Positions 24,329 through 32,824 of a DNA stretch of 47,030 nt are shown here, piece after piece. Numbering within the stretch: the first letter of the stretch is position 1; every line of letters starts with the position of its first letter. A program made the translations under genes and the position numbers. Below the pieces are notes generated by a model. It had not been told where the DNA came from. It did not search any database and saw only the letters and a list, made by a program, of their open reading frames with translations. Source of the stretch: a virus; the IMG/VR virus record IMGVR_UViG_3300037882_005071, positions 1-47,030 of that record. The stretch is one strand, 5' to 3'.

Positions 24329-25789
24329 TTAGAACGATGCTTTTTTGTGTTTGACATTTGGGTCAACTTCGATAAACGTGAAGTCGGTATTTTTTATAGC
24401 TCCAGAAAGGGTGTCAACTTGGTCGTCAAATCTTCCTACCGGGTATGTCAATAGCTCTTGAATAAAGTCATCAGCCCACGGTGCATCTGCCAAGACGAAT
24501 ACCCTACCCGCTTCTATTTTAGGGGTACAGGCTTCAGCGCGAGCACGCTTGGATAGCTCATTACTCACTGGGTCAACTCTCATATTGAACTCGGTAGAGT
24601 CTAGGAGTAGATCGATAATGTCGTGACCGCTGGCCTTATTCTCAACGAAATGCATTGACTCATCACTGGAACCCATAGCCCGACACCAGTCGGTGTATCG
24701 TTTCTGCCACTTGGTTATTTTCAGCCTCACGACAAACATACCCCAAATGTACATGTTCCCTCGGTGAACGGACCAGCACATTGTAGCTGAATGATCTCCA
24801 CCCTCCACTCCAAATGCCGAGTCAGTATAGAAGTTACGTACGAGATCAGCTGGTACCTCACTCTCCTTAAATCGTTTGAACCAAGCACGCTTGAATACCT
24901 CACCATCAGCCGGTGCTGGAGTCTGCATGTACTGCCCTGCATAATCTCGAGATCCTAACTCTTCTTTTTTTTGTTTGAGGACCGAGGTGGGGAATCGTTC
25001 AGTCCAGAATGTACCCTCTTTATAATATTCCTTGAGTTTTGCAGGGTTTGGTTGGTTATTCTCACCTATCTCAGCTGGAATGACTATCGGTCTGAAATTC
25101 AGACCCCGCCTGTAAATCTCACCACTCACATCCTCTTCATGGACCCTCTGCTGGACTACAATCCTAACACCTGTTTTTAGATTTTTAAGCCTAGATGGGA
25201 TGACCTGAAAAAATTGTTTTAGTACGGACTTCCTGTCAGCTTCACTAGTTGCCGTCTTTGGGTTATTCGGATCGTCACTCACAATGATGTCAAAGTGCTT
25301 ACCGGTTCGCACCCCTGCCCTGCGTTCACCACCCTGTTTGTTTGAGAATACCGACTGAGTGTTTTGGTCCTCCCTCATAGTGAATGAGTCACCAAATAAA
25401 TCTCGATACCACTCTGATGATACCAGAAGCCTGGCTTGCATGGTGTGGTCCAGCGAGAGCTCTTTATTGAAGCTGTCATTTCCAATTTTGACCCATGGGG
25501 CATGTATCCAAATCCAAGCGGTGAGGCACACTGAGAATATTTTGGACTTCGAGGAACCAGGTGGGACGTTGACGACTAAGTCGTACAGTTTGTCCTGTTT
25601 GTTGATCACCCTAGTGACCACCTCTTGGATCTCATCACATAACACTTTGATATGCCAGTTAAAAGACCATTCGGTCTCTGGCTCTAATACTTGTACCGCG
25701 GCACAGAAAAAGTCGTAGTAACTATCAGTTAGTTTTTGTTTGAGTCTTTTTTGTTTTTCTGCCTGTGCCAGTTCTAGAAGGGTTGGCAT
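24329..25789 (-). CDS. Terminase large subunit
   Basis: A 486-residue packaging motor. The ATPase part shows an adapted Walker A, VVNVPPGSSKSKIFSV, near residues 69-84, and FDIIVSDDPNNPKTA as Walker B with the following acidic residue. The RNase H-fold nuclease follows, with DSAFGVEGGDHSAT as its first acidic strand and RFDDQVDTLSGAI as its last. It overlaps the start of its upstream neighbour's stop. It cuts the DNA concatemer and powers packaging through the portal. The call is secure; the Walker A lacks the usual GK(S/T) in exact form but is common in this subgroup. Confidence 0.92.
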   Translation of the reverse strand: MPTLLELAQAEKQKRLKQKLTDSYYDFFCAAVQVLEPETEWSFNWHIKVLCDEIQEVVTRVINKQDKLYDLVVNVPPGSSKSKIFSVCLTAWIWIHAPWVKIGNDSFNKELSLDHTMQARLLVSSEWYRDLFGDSFTMREDQNTQSVFSNKQGGERRAGVRTGKHFDIIVSDDPNNPKTATSEADRKSVLKQFFQVIPSRLKNLKTGVRIVVQQRVHEEDVSGEIYRRGLNFRPIVIPAEIGENNQPNPAKLKEYYKEGTFWTERFPTSVLKQKKEELGSRDYAGQYMQTPAPADGEVFKRAWFKRFKESEVPADLVRNFYTDSAFGVEGGDHSATMCWSVHRGNMYIWGMFVVRLKITKWQKRYTDWCRAMGSSDESMHFVENKASGHDIIDLLLDSTEFNMRVDPVSNELSKRARAEACTPKIEAGRVFVLADAPWADDFIQELLTYPVGRFDDQVDTLSGAIKNTDFTFIEVDPNVKHKKASF

Positions 25790-25989
25790 TATAATTTTTT
25801 GTTTTTGGATTTATATGGATTAGTTTTGTAGGTATCTATAACTACCCTTTTTAGTCTTTTACTGTATATCTTATGCCCATCATAGTAAATAGTTATTCGC
25901 ATTGGTAGCTGTTTTGCTATCTTAGAAGGGGTAGTAGTACCGATGTTAAATTCCAGTCGATCTATCCATTCCTTTTCATTCCTTTTCAT
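25789..25989 (-). CDS. Small basic protein before the terminase (66 aa)
   Basis: A 66-residue protein (MKRNEKEWIDRLEFNIGTTTP, then RITIYYDGHKIYSKRLKRVV, ending NPYKSKNKKL). It is very basic and has a strand-helix look. Its start codon at 25989 lies inside the 10-bp duplication at 25971-25990 and inside the end of the gene at 25976-26077. It may bind nucleic acid. Not recognised. Confidence 0.6.
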   Translation of the reverse strand: MKRNEKEWIDRLEFNIGTTTPSKIAKQLPMRITIYYDGHKIYSKRLKRVVIDTYKTNPYKSKNKKL

Positions 25990-25990
25990 T
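25971..25990. repeat. 10-bp tandem duplication (ccttttcatt x2)
   Basis: Two exact tandem copies. They cover the end of the 33-residue gene and the start of the 66-residue gene, so adding or losing one copy would change the end of the first and give the second a new start. A second 10-bp duplication of different sequence lies at 33439-33460. Confidence 0.85.
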
Positions 25991-26077
25991 CATTGGAGCT
26001 ACAATTGTCTGCAGCAGTTCCCTGTCAACATTTCCAAAATAAGTGTCCTCTAAAATTAGTTTTATTTTATCCCTCAT
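25976..26077 (-). CDS. Tiny gene (33 aa) between unknown genes
   Basis: ATG 26077 reads MRDKIKLILEDTYFGNVDRE and ends APMNEKE at TGA 25978-25976. It overlaps the preceding gene by 11 bases and the following one by 14. The acidic/amphipathic composition and coupled overlaps support a real, short gene; nothing is known of its role. Confidence 0.5.
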   Translation of the reverse strand: MRDKIKLILEDTYFGNVDRELLQTIVAPMNEKE

Positions 26078-26324
26078 TTTTATTCTCGGTTATCGTAGTT
26101 ATAATTTCCCTAGTTTTATCATCCATTTCTGTTTTGAGGACCATTTCTACCTTTCCAATAAATAAAACAATCGTAGCCTGGGTGAGCTGGTCAACTGAAC
26201 TGGTAATACTAACCGACTTGACTGGTAGCTCATATGTCACGCCTTTTATTCTAGTGTACACACGGGTATCCCTAGGTCCCATACCCATTTTGACTGTTAG
26301 TTTCAACTTCTCTATTTTACTCAT
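26067..26324 (-). CDS. Unknown beta-rich protein (85 aa)
   Basis: Start taken at ATG 26324 (MSKIEKLKLTVKMGMGPRDTR), because the earlier in-frame starts lie inside the kinase gene. The product is a small strand-rich protein (YTRIKGVTYELPVKSVSITSSV, QATIVLFIGKVEMVLKTE) of a form common among phage hypothetical proteins. It lies between the kinase-phosphatase and the tiny 33-aa gene. Not recognised. Confidence 0.6.
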   Translation of the reverse strand: MSKIEKLKLTVKMGMGPRDTRVYTRIKGVTYELPVKSVSITSSVDQLTQATIVLFIGKVEMVLKTEMDDKTREIITTITENKNEG

Positions 26325-26334
26325 ACATCGCTTC

Positions 26335-27216
26335 CTAAAAATCTCCATCAGCAACCTGCAAACAGGTCAACCCAAGGGACCTCCACATCTGGACCACTTG
26401 ATCACGATCATCCAAGACAAATTCCACGTAGTATTTATCCCGGATGTGCTGGTCGAAAAGTTCCCGTTTGACTACAGAGTCTTTGCAGGTGTCACCTTGC
26501 GGTCTCATGAGTAAAATCGGATCTCTATACATAGTATGATTAGCATCAATCCAATCTAGTGTTGATTGTCTGCATACCTCATCTCTACCAGAGATAAAAA
26601 TGATTTCAACAAGGTCTAGACTATCAATTAACTCTATTATTGGTTGATTTGGCTTATCCTCCCCTACCTTATCCCATTCATAAGGACCTCTCTCATCCAT
26701 CAATGCAATCGTCCCATCGACATCACAGAGGACTACGTGGGGTAGTTTTGGATCCTGCTGAATGGTAGTCTTGGTGAGTGTTGGCTTGATATACTGGCGC
26801 CACATTTTTTTGATCTCCTTTTCACCTACTGAGTTTGGCCGCTGGAGGTCCCGTTTGATGCACTCCTCTAGCGGTACGTCGGTGAAGTCTTTGGTTTCAA
26901 CGTAGAAGATGTCTTTATCCTCTGGCTCCCTATATTTGCTTATCTCTGTGCAGATGTCCATTGCCTTCCTAAAATGAATTGGATTGAAGTTGGTATCATG
27001 CCAGATCACGTCCAGCCCCTGCTGGAGATACATCTCGGTCAAGGTATCCCTGGTCTGTAGTACCAATTTTTCTCGCTTTTTAGTCGGTGCGAACATTTTT
27101 CGCAGATCGTCTTTGGTGATGGCCACTATCTGCCCTTTTGACTGTTCGATTTCTTCTCGAGCCCAGGTACTTTTGCCACTCCCAGGGAGACCTTTGGTTA
27201 GTATTATTTTAGGCAT
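26335..27216 (-). CDS. pseT: Polynucleotide kinase / 3'-phosphatase (T4 PseT-like)
   Basis: Start ATG 27216 is preferred over an upstream GTG. The 293-residue protein has two parts. The N-terminal kinase has a P-loop GLPGSGKS near residue 9, a KDDLRKMF and a downstream DTNFNP. The C-terminal acylphosphatase-type half has DVDGTIALM with the DxDGT nucleophile, then IIFISGRDEVCRQSTLDWI and VLDDRDQVVQMW, in the same order as T4 Pnkp. T4 Pnkp heals cut tRNA ends by adding a 5' phosphate and removing a 2',3' cyclic phosphate so that a ligase can seal them. The gene overlaps the RNA ligase by 8 bases, which fits one repair operon. Confidence 0.92.
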   Translation of the reverse strand: MPKIILTKGLPGSGKSTWAREEIEQSKGQIVAITKDDLRKMFAPTKKREKLVLQTRDTLTEMYLQQGLDVIWHDTNFNPIHFRKAMDICTEISKYREPEDKDIFYVETKDFTDVPLEECIKRDLQRPNSVGEKEIKKMWRQYIKPTLTKTTIQQDPKLPHVVLCDVDGTIALMDERGPYEWDKVGEDKPNQPIIELIDSLDLVEIIFISGRDEVCRQSTLDWIDANHTMYRDPILLMRPQGDTCKDSVVKRELFDQHIRDKYYVEFVLDDRDQVVQMWRSLGLTCLQVADGDF

Positions 27217-28120
27217 ACGCGACACTCATTTCATTATTGAGAATATCTTTATACACCTGTGTCAACTTCGTCAAAGCTATCCTTTTAAGTTTCCCAAAAT
27301 CTACAGACTGGACCTTCCCTTGTATCTCCCAAATTTCCTCAGTGATTAAATCATGGTACGCACTGGCCGTTACTCTAGATGTATGCTTGAGTCCTATTGG
27401 CTCATCAATCTCTGGCTGGATCTTATTCATAATCTTTTGGACCCTCGCCACGGTGGCGTACTTATTGACAATGTACATCTCCCAGTAGCTATCGGAGTGT
27501 TTGTTGTTGCCACCGAAGATAATACTGTTTTTCTCTTTAAAGCTTTCTATGACGATCTTGGCATAGCACAGGTCGCCAAATTTATTCCGGAAGTCCAGGT
27601 TTTTGATCACCACCCCTTCACCGTTGGGTCCGAGAGAGGACCTGCCGACGTACTCTTGGATTTGGTCCTGGGTTGGGTTGGTTAGGTGTGCAAAAAGTCC
27701 TGGGGTTTCGATTTGGTAGTAATCTGCTAGGCCTATTACTTGCTGTGGCGTTAGATACGCACCACTCTCATCAACTATGTCGAATAGGTAGAATTGTTTG
27801 TATGCCATTTCATTGTAGGATATTGTGTGGCGGACTAGCCATTCACCGTATAGCCTGTACCCTGGGTGGTCTTTGAGTAGGTGTCTTATCCCTTTATGGT
27901 TCAACACATAATCCCGAAACCCATTAAACGACTCATCATCTCGTAGTTCCCTATTTCTGGATGCCAATTTAATTACTGAGAAGCCTTCGCTGGAGTCATC
28001 CCAGTAGATACTCACATTAGCTCCATCAATTTTTTCTTGTATCACGCAGCTCCCTACTAGGATACCCTCAGTCTCTTCCTTACCCAGCCTATGGATCTTA
28101 GGATATTTTATAAATTCCAT
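27209..28120 (-). CDS. RNA ligase (Rnl2-family)
   Basis: A 303-residue ATP-dependent ligase with all nucleotidyltransferase motifs: motif I EKIDGAN with the lysine that receives AMP (near residue 33), motif III YRLYGEWLV, IIIa QFYLFDIVDE, IV GEGVVIKN and V YAKIVIE. The C-terminal helical part fits Rnl2 of T4 rather than Rnl1. Rnl2-type ligases seal nicked or broken RNA and, with the neighbouring kinase-phosphatase, could repair tRNAs cut by host anticodon nucleases. The promoter 28172-28200 lies about 50 bases before the ATG. Confidence 0.9.
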   Translation of the reverse strand: MEFIKYPKIHRLGKEETEGILVGSCVIQEKIDGANVSIYWDDSSEGFSVIKLASRNRELRDDESFNGFRDYVLNHKGIRHLLKDHPGYRLYGEWLVRHTISYNEMAYKQFYLFDIVDESGAYLTPQQVIGLADYYQIETPGLFAHLTNPTQDQIQEYVGRSSLGPNGEGVVIKNLDFRNKFGDLCYAKIVIESFKEKNSIIFGGNNKHSDSYWEMYIVNKYATVARVQKIMNKIQPEIDEPIGLKHTSRVTASAYHDLITEEIWEIQGKVQSVDFGKLKRIALTKLTQVYKDILNNEMSVAYA

Positions 28121-28171
28121 CTTTTTTCTGTTTTAGTTTATGTTTTTCAGGTATTATTCCTGGTTGATGAT

Positions 28172-28200
28172 AGTATATCACACAAACTAAATCCTGTAAA
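28172..28200 (-). promoter_or_regulatory. Promoter of the RNA ligase/kinase operon
   Basis: Minus strand TTTACA (28200-28195), 17-bp spacer, TATACT (28177-28172). It lies within the short gap between the small terminase and the ligase genes. Confidence 0.65.
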
Positions 28201-28201
28201 A

Positions 28202-28909
28202 CTATTTTTTACTCTTTACTTTTTTGGGTTTCTCATTCGCCTTTTTATTGGTGGCGGACTCTCCCTCTTGGACCCTTTCTAGGGTCTTTTTTGGTGCCTC
28301 TTCAGGGATTAACCCAAATGGTACTGCTGGTGCTGTCTCGGTTGCTGGCTGGTCTGTCTCCTTGACCTTTACCTTTTCTAGGAAAGTAGTGAATTGGTCG
28401 AGTTCTTGGTCGGTTAGGTTTGAGAGGTCGACGTCGGTCAGTGACGTCGGTTCTTGCGCTGGTGTCACCTGCTCTTCTACGGTTTTGGTCGCGAATTCAT
28501 TGCGGCGCTTGCGCTCTAGGTACCATTGGGCTACCTTTTCGTCGCCGGATCCTATCTTGGTGAAGATTATGGTACGGGCCAGTCTGGCTGTTGTTGATTT
28601 AGCATCCTCAATTATCGATAAAAACTCTGGGTTTTGGTCCTTGTATTTTTTGAAAGTTGCCCAGGTGATTTTGGCATAAGCACAAGCTTCGGTTTCATTA
28701 TAGTCCATTTTGAATGCTTCCACAAGTTTTTTGACTTCCTCTGTATTAAGGATTTCTTGCCTAGTTGCCTCTTCAGGGATCAATGGTGGTCTTCCAGTTT
28801 CAGCCTTCCCTGTCTTATTATTGATTTTAACCCCGGATTTGGTTTTTTTTGGTCTGCCGTTTTTGGCCGTAGTCTCGGATTCACCGTGTTGGTTTTTGAT
28901 TATTGCCAT
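28202..28909 (-). CDS. Terminase small subunit-like protein
   Basis: A 235-residue protein. The middle region (residues about 50-115) reads VKKLVEAFKMDYNETEACAYAK, then FKKYKDQNPEFLSIIEDAKS, then ARTIIFTKIGSGDEKVAQWYLER, which is the helix-turn-helix and oligomerisation pattern of small terminases (the TEACAYAKIT...YLERKR form). The rest is charged linkers, with a lysine-rich C terminus (NEKPKKVKSKK) that may bind DNA. Small terminases choose the packaging site; the large subunit lies four genes downstream. The position fits well. Confidence 0.75.
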   Translation of the reverse strand: MAIIKNQHGESETTAKNGRPKKTKSGVKINNKTGKAETGRPPLIPEEATRQEILNTEEVKKLVEAFKMDYNETEACAYAKITWATFKKYKDQNPEFLSIIEDAKSTTARLARTIIFTKIGSGDEKVAQWYLERKRRNEFATKTVEEQVTPAQEPTSLTDVDLSNLTDQELDQFTTFLEKVKVKETDQPATETAPAVPFGLIPEEAPKKTLERVQEGESATNKKANEKPKKVKSKK

Positions 28910-28911
28910 AT

Positions 28912-30217
28912 CTAATTCATCTTAACTGCTGTGTTGCCAGTGTAGTCCTCCCAACGTGTCAAGATTACATCAACATATTTCGGGTCGAGCTCACAGATTC
29001 TAGCTTCCCTACCTAAGTTTTCACAGGCTATCAAAGTTGACCCAGAACCTCCAAACAAGTCCAGTACAACATCACCCTCTTTGCTGGAGTTTTTAATTGC
29101 ATACTCGATCAAGGCAGTTGGTTTTTGGGTTGGATGGACATAACTGTTCACATTGTCCCTTGCAATACTCCAGATGGACCGCTGGCCAGAGGCTTCAGCT
29201 TTCCGCTCAGATTCTAATATCTTAAGCAGCTGCTCATCTGTTTTATGTAAATCCCAGACTGTTGTATTGGTTCGGTTACCATAAAACTCTGGTTTATCTC
29301 CCTTAATGTAACAATAAAAAAATGGTTCATGCTTAGATCGATAGTCTCCCATGCCCATTCCACCTGCTGGTTTATTCCAGATTAGTTGGTTTTTAATTTC
29401 ATATCCAGCACGCTCTAAGGAGGATTGGAATTGGCTGGCAGTCTTGTCACTATGAAAAATATACATACCTGCACCCCCCCCCCACAAAGTTTTTTAGATT
29501 TGAAAATACAGCATCAAGCAACGTATCAAATTCAGAATCACTCATCTTATCATTCAAGATCCCATTTTGGGTATTAGCTCCCTTCCCTTTATAATCCACA
29601 TTGTATGGTGGGTCGGTAAATACCATATGTGCTTTAGACCCAGCCATCAGGACCTCTACTGTCTTGAAGTCGGTTGAGTCTCCACAGATAAGGATATGCT
29701 CACCAAGTTGGTAAAGGTCTCCTATTTTGGCTCGTGCTGGTGGATTCATTGGTACTTGATCCGGGTCGGTCTTTTTTTTCTGGCGTTTGAGAATTTGGTC
29801 TATGTTAATGTCTGGAATATTTATTGTAGACAACAATGATTGGACGTCTAGATCTACGCTAAAATCAAGCCAGGATTTCTCGGTTACCGATCCATATTTA
29901 GAACTGATTTTAAGGACGATCGCCTTGGCTTCCTGTTTGGTTTTAGCTTCAATCTCAACGACTGGTAGATCGTCAATAGTGTACCCTTCACCTTCCAAGG
30001 ATGTCAATGCTAGGTTTCTACCGGTCCCGTCGATGACGTACTGGTGTTCGTGCCAAATAAATATTGGAGCTATGAAACCGTCGTTGACTATCGAGTTTTT
30101 GAGTTTTTTTACATCTCGATTTCCGTCTTTTAAATCATTAAATTCCCAGGTCTTTAGTTCGGACCAAGGGATAGTTTTTGTATTTTTTATTTTGTTGATT
30201 ATCTTTTTATCTTTCAT
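28912..30217 (-). CDS. ParB-domain DNA methyltransferase split by a G10 frameshift
   Basis: Two frames belong to one gene. Residues 1-250 (30217-29474) hold a ParB/Srx-like domain (LKDGNRDVKKLKNSI, VIDGTGRNLALTSL) and the methylase motif TDPPYNVDY. After the G10 tract the -1 frame continues with GAGMYIFHSDKTASQFQSSL, and a FGGSGST motif I in VLDLFGGSGSTLIACENL, ending at 28912. In the given frame the protein stops with GGGCRYVYFS at 29450. With nine Gs the frames would join, with ten they do not. Domain order (DPPY before FxGxG) is that of beta-class N4/N6 adenine or cytosine methylases. The methylase could protect phage DNA or act in regulation. Confidence 0.85.
29474..29483. repeat. C10 (coding G10) homopolymer in the methyltransferase
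   Basis: Ten Cs on the plus strand form the coding-strand G10. The frame needs 9 or 12 to be open. Such tracts slip readily during replication and are also a common site of base-calling error. Confidence 0.9.
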
Positions 30218-30234
30218 TTTATCGTAATTTTAGA

Positions 30235-30534
30235 TTACATCATCCCTTTTTTTAAATCATCTATTACATCACTTAACATCTGTCGGTAACTATCTTTAAC
30301 ATATTCTAGAATAGATATCATTTCAGCCAAATATTTATTGATTTTTTCTTTTAGCTGTATCAGCTGTATAGAGTTATCAACAGGTATCCCAAAGACTGAT
30401 GGAATTTGACTCATATATGTCAACCCTTCTAATTCTTTATACAAACCATTTAATTCTTTAGATATTTCACTAAATCGAATCATTTTATTTTCAGCTGTTA
30501 CTTGTATTTCTGGTTTTAGTTTTATATCAATCAT
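30235..30534 (-). CDS. Helical protein, unassigned (99 aa)
   Basis: A 99-residue protein, mostly helical (ENKMIRFSEISKELNGLYKEL, LIQLKEKINKYLAEMISILEYV, SYRQMLSDVIDDLKKGMM), with an initial strand and a heptad-like charge pattern. It overlaps its upstream gene by 4 bases. Not recognised; it may bind the methylase or be part of a control complex. Confidence 0.65.
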   Translation of the reverse strand: MIDIKLKPEIQVTAENKMIRFSEISKELNGLYKELEGLTYMSQIPSVFGIPVDNSIQLIQLKEKINKYLAEMISILEYVKDSYRQMLSDVIDDLKKGMM

Positions 30535-30905
30535 ACATCATCAAGAATATCCCAGTTGTCAGGATCACCCTGCTCACTATCAGTTGGCTTCCAATTGTCA
30601 AACTTGTCTACCTTGGCTGTATCAACCTGTGAGTTGGTTGGTAACCCTAATTTCTTGGCAACTCGATGGACCATAGCTCGTACAGTGTTACAATTACTGC
30701 GGGACAACAGAATCAACACCAGTAGTATGTCGGTGTCGTTCATGTTGATATCCTCTTGTCCATAGACTTCACTTATGAAGCCTGCACGGTTAGCTACCTT
30801 GATTTCAGTATTTCTTGTTTTTGAGTTTTTTATATTCAAATTTGGTTTGTAGAGGTCTAGAACCTCCTGTGCTGTCAATGGTCTCCCGTCGGTATCTCTA
30901 ATCAT
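30531..30905 (-). CDS. Unknown protein (124 aa)
   Basis: A 124-residue protein beginning MIRDTDGRPLTAQEVLDLY. Its centre (NDTDILLVLILLSRSNCNTVRAMVHRVAKKLG) could be a helix-turn-helix, and the C terminus is very acidic (DSEQGDPDNWDILDDV). It overlaps both neighbours by 4 bases, so it is in the same operon. No family recognised. Confidence 0.65.
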   Translation of the reverse strand: MIRDTDGRPLTAQEVLDLYKPNLNIKNSKTRNTEIKVANRAGFISEVYGQEDINMNDTDILLVLILLSRSNCNTVRAMVHRVAKKLGLPTNSQVDTAKVDKFDNWKPTDSEQGDPDNWDILDDV

Positions 30906-31300
30906 ATGCCGAAAAACCTAGCTATCAGGACTTTATAAAAAATATTGATAATGAGAACTATCACATTGGCTGCTATAGTAAAAAATGCTCCAACCATCAG
31001 CCATCTCAGTTTCTTTTGACTTTCTAATCGCTCTGAAATATCTTGGACATTATCAGTTAATGTATTGATATTATCTTGCTGCTCTTCTATTTTAGCTTGT
31101 ATTTTAATAGTTAAATTTTCGTAGTTTTGAAACTTTGAATCCAAATTAGAAAGCTGATTAAGATTTTGGTGGATTGATTCTATCGCATTTCTAACTTGCT
31201 TAATCTCTTCTTTATTTTCTTTTAGACTAGCTTTAATATAATCGTTGGTCGCTTCTAGCGCTCCTATCACTCGATCTAGTCTGTTATCTTTAGTTGCCAT
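30902..31300 (-). CDS. XhlA-like coiled-coil protein with C-terminal membrane anchor
   Basis: A 132-residue protein: an extended coiled coil (residues 20-95, QVRNAIESIHQNLNQLSNLDSKF-like heptads) and one transmembrane helix at about 102-123 (LMVGAFFTIAANVIVLIINIFY). This is the form of the XhlA family of phage cell-surface haemolysins/holin partners. Next to the amidase gene, it could help lysis or hold the enzyme at the membrane. The family match is by shape, not by diagnostic residues. Confidence 0.6.
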   Translation of the reverse strand: MATKDNRLDRVIGALEATNDYIKASLKENKEEIKQVRNAIESIHQNLNQLSNLDSKFQNYENLTIKIQAKIEEQQDNINTLTDNVQDISERLESQKKLRWLMVGAFFTIAANVIVLIINIFYKVLIARFFGI

Positions 31301-31304
31301 ATCT

Positions 31305-32597
31305 CTATTTTTTCCAGTTTTTCATTATTTTAACAATACTTTCAGTCACGATATACAAAAGAACAATGATAAAAATTGCCATTATGTTAGTTGTTTGATC
31401 TGGACCAAATGTCTGAATAACCCAAGATCCAATCCCTGCACTAAAAAATCGGGTTGAAGTAAATGCAAGCAATCTGTCAAGGGTGAAAGCTTTGATTGAA
31501 GATACTTGAGACGTCTCTAATTTCACGCCAGAGAGATTTTCAATGTTTTTCTCGGTAGTTGTTAGCAACTCACTAGAAACACTCTTAATTTTAGGTCTGA
31601 CGATGTCGTCGAAGTAGTTGGGATGTGCTGGATTATCTTGCGATATTAGAATTGGAGTAATGGATCCAGAAGTTTCGTAGTTGTTGACAACATCACTAAC
31701 CTTTTCTCCATCTACTTTTTGATTTTCCTGATTTTGTAACATCAGCAAATTGTCAACATCATCTTGAGTATAGACCTTAATGCCATTTTCTCGTAGTCTA
31801 TTAATACCCCAATCTTTAACCCATTGTGTCAACTGGTGTTCATTTTTGAGATGAAATTCAGGATTGTTTGCTTTGTAATCATTAAAGTCTCCCATCATTT
31901 GGTCTGTCATTTCTTGAATCCAAATAATATCTTCTTTGCCTTGTTTTGCCATATCTGTATTCCCGATCGCACGACCCCAGTTGTCGTAATAGTCTGGATG
32001 GTTGTTTTTAAGCTGCTCGATGGCAGCATTCATTTTCTGTTGTAACATTTCGTTTTCGTTAGTTATGTTTGTGTTTTCTGTTGGCGTTGGGGCTGTTATA
32101 TCATCAATAAGATTTCCAGTCTCTCGGAATTTCAAAATATATGGCCTGAGTTTTAATCCACAGCAAGCTGTCGGGATTAATTCTCCATGATATTTTACAT
32201 CTTTTTGTCCTGCAGGGAACTGCGGAGATTCGTTAGACCACACCCTAAGAAGGTTATCAAGCGTTTGTAGCTGTTCTTTAGTAGGATCTTGACTCTCAAA
32301 ATTACCAATTAAACAAACCGATAACACCTGCCGATTAAGATTTAGCACTGTCCAAGTCAAGTCATCTTGATCATTACATTGATACAAAGTTCCATCCCTG
32401 GTAATCACATTATGATAGCTTAACCCAGGCCACCCCTGCCCTTCATGAATTGATTGAAGCTCACGAAGTTGTTGATCATTGCTTTTACCATCGCCGTTTG
32501 TAACCGAGTGATGCACTACTAGATGTTCTATAGCAGTCAATGGTCGCTTATCCCATTTTCTACTTCGGTAAATTCCTATTACGTTTTTGATTTCCAT
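31305..32597 (-). CDS. N-acetylmuramoyl-L-alanine amidase endolysin with C-terminal membrane helix
   Basis: A 430-residue protein. Residues about 20-150 are an Amidase_2/PGRP domain (AIEHLVVHHSVTNGDG with the zinc-binding His pair, WPGLSYHNVITRDGTLYQCN, SVCLIGNFESQDP) of the zinc amidase family; the C-terminal zinc ligand lies near GELIPTACCG. The middle is a helical linker (QQKMNAAIEQLKNNH...). Near residue 400 there is a hydrophobic helix (NIMAIFIIVLLYIVTESIV), so the enzyme probably stays at the membrane. It cleaves the peptide-sugar bond of peptidoglycan during release or entry. Lysis is the default role; its unusual length and membrane helix suggest a regulated enzyme. Confidence 0.85.
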   Translation of the reverse strand: MEIKNVIGIYRSRKWDKRPLTAIEHLVVHHSVTNGDGKSNDQQLRELQSIHEGQGWPGLSYHNVITRDGTLYQCNDQDDLTWTVLNLNRQVLSVCLIGNFESQDPTKEQLQTLDNLLRVWSNESPQFPAGQKDVKYHGELIPTACCGLKLRPYILKFRETGNLIDDITAPTPTENTNITNENEMLQQKMNAAIEQLKNNHPDYYDNWGRAIGNTDMAKQGKEDIIWIQEMTDQMMGDFNDYKANNPEFHLKNEHQLTQWVKDWGINRLRENGIKVYTQDDVDNLLMLQNQENQKVDGEKVSDVVNNYETSGSITPILISQDNPAHPNYFDDIVRPKIKSVSSELLTTTEKNIENLSGVKLETSQVSSIKAFTLDRLLAFTSTRFFSAGIGSWVIQTFGPDQTTNIMAIFIIVLLYIVTESIVKIMKNWKK

Positions 32598-32739
32598 TTT
32601 TGTTTTTGTTTATTTTTTTTATGCGTTTTATAAAAGATTTATTTCTGCCGATTTTGGTGATGGTTAACACCATTATCAGGGCTGTATACCCGATAATGAA
32701 TTGCAAAAAAGCAACATATAAATCTTCTATTTTTTGCAT
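32560..32739 (-). CDS. Small membrane protein next to the endolysin (holin candidate)
   Basis: The start is ATG 32739 (MQKIEDLYVAFLQFIIGYTAL), not a farther upstream TTG: frame upstream of it reads through a tRNA gene. The 59-residue product has one hydrophobic helix at about residues 8-30 (YVAFLQFIIGYTALIMVLTI) and a lysine-rich tail (KRIKKINKNKNGNQKRNRN). It overlaps the start of the amidase by 38 bases. A single-helix protein with a basic tail next to an endolysin fits a holin or pinholin, and translation of the two genes would be coupled. Confidence 0.6.
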   Translation of the reverse strand: MQKIEDLYVAFLQFIIGYTALIMVLTITKIGRNKSFIKRIKKINKNKNGNQKRNRNLPK

Positions 32740-32755
32740 ATTTATTTTTATTTTT

Positions 32756-32824
32756 TGGTGGAACCTGCGGGAGTTGCACCCGCGTGACAATACTGGTACA
32801 GTACCGTTCAAACTATTTGATCCC
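32756..32824 (-). tRNA. Short tRNA-like gene, anticodon arm atypical
   Basis: On the minus strand: T-arm GCGGG-TGCAACT-CCCGC, then AGGTTCC-A-CCA, with the 5' end GGGATC pairing to GGTTCC (six pairs). Only 69 bases including CCA. A 17-base arm GGTAC-TGTACCA-GTATT folds with wobble pairs, giving anticodon TAC (valine) if read normally, but position 33 is G rather than T. A 12-base stretch replaces the D arm. It could be a divergent tRNA or an RNA that mimics one. Confidence 0.5.
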
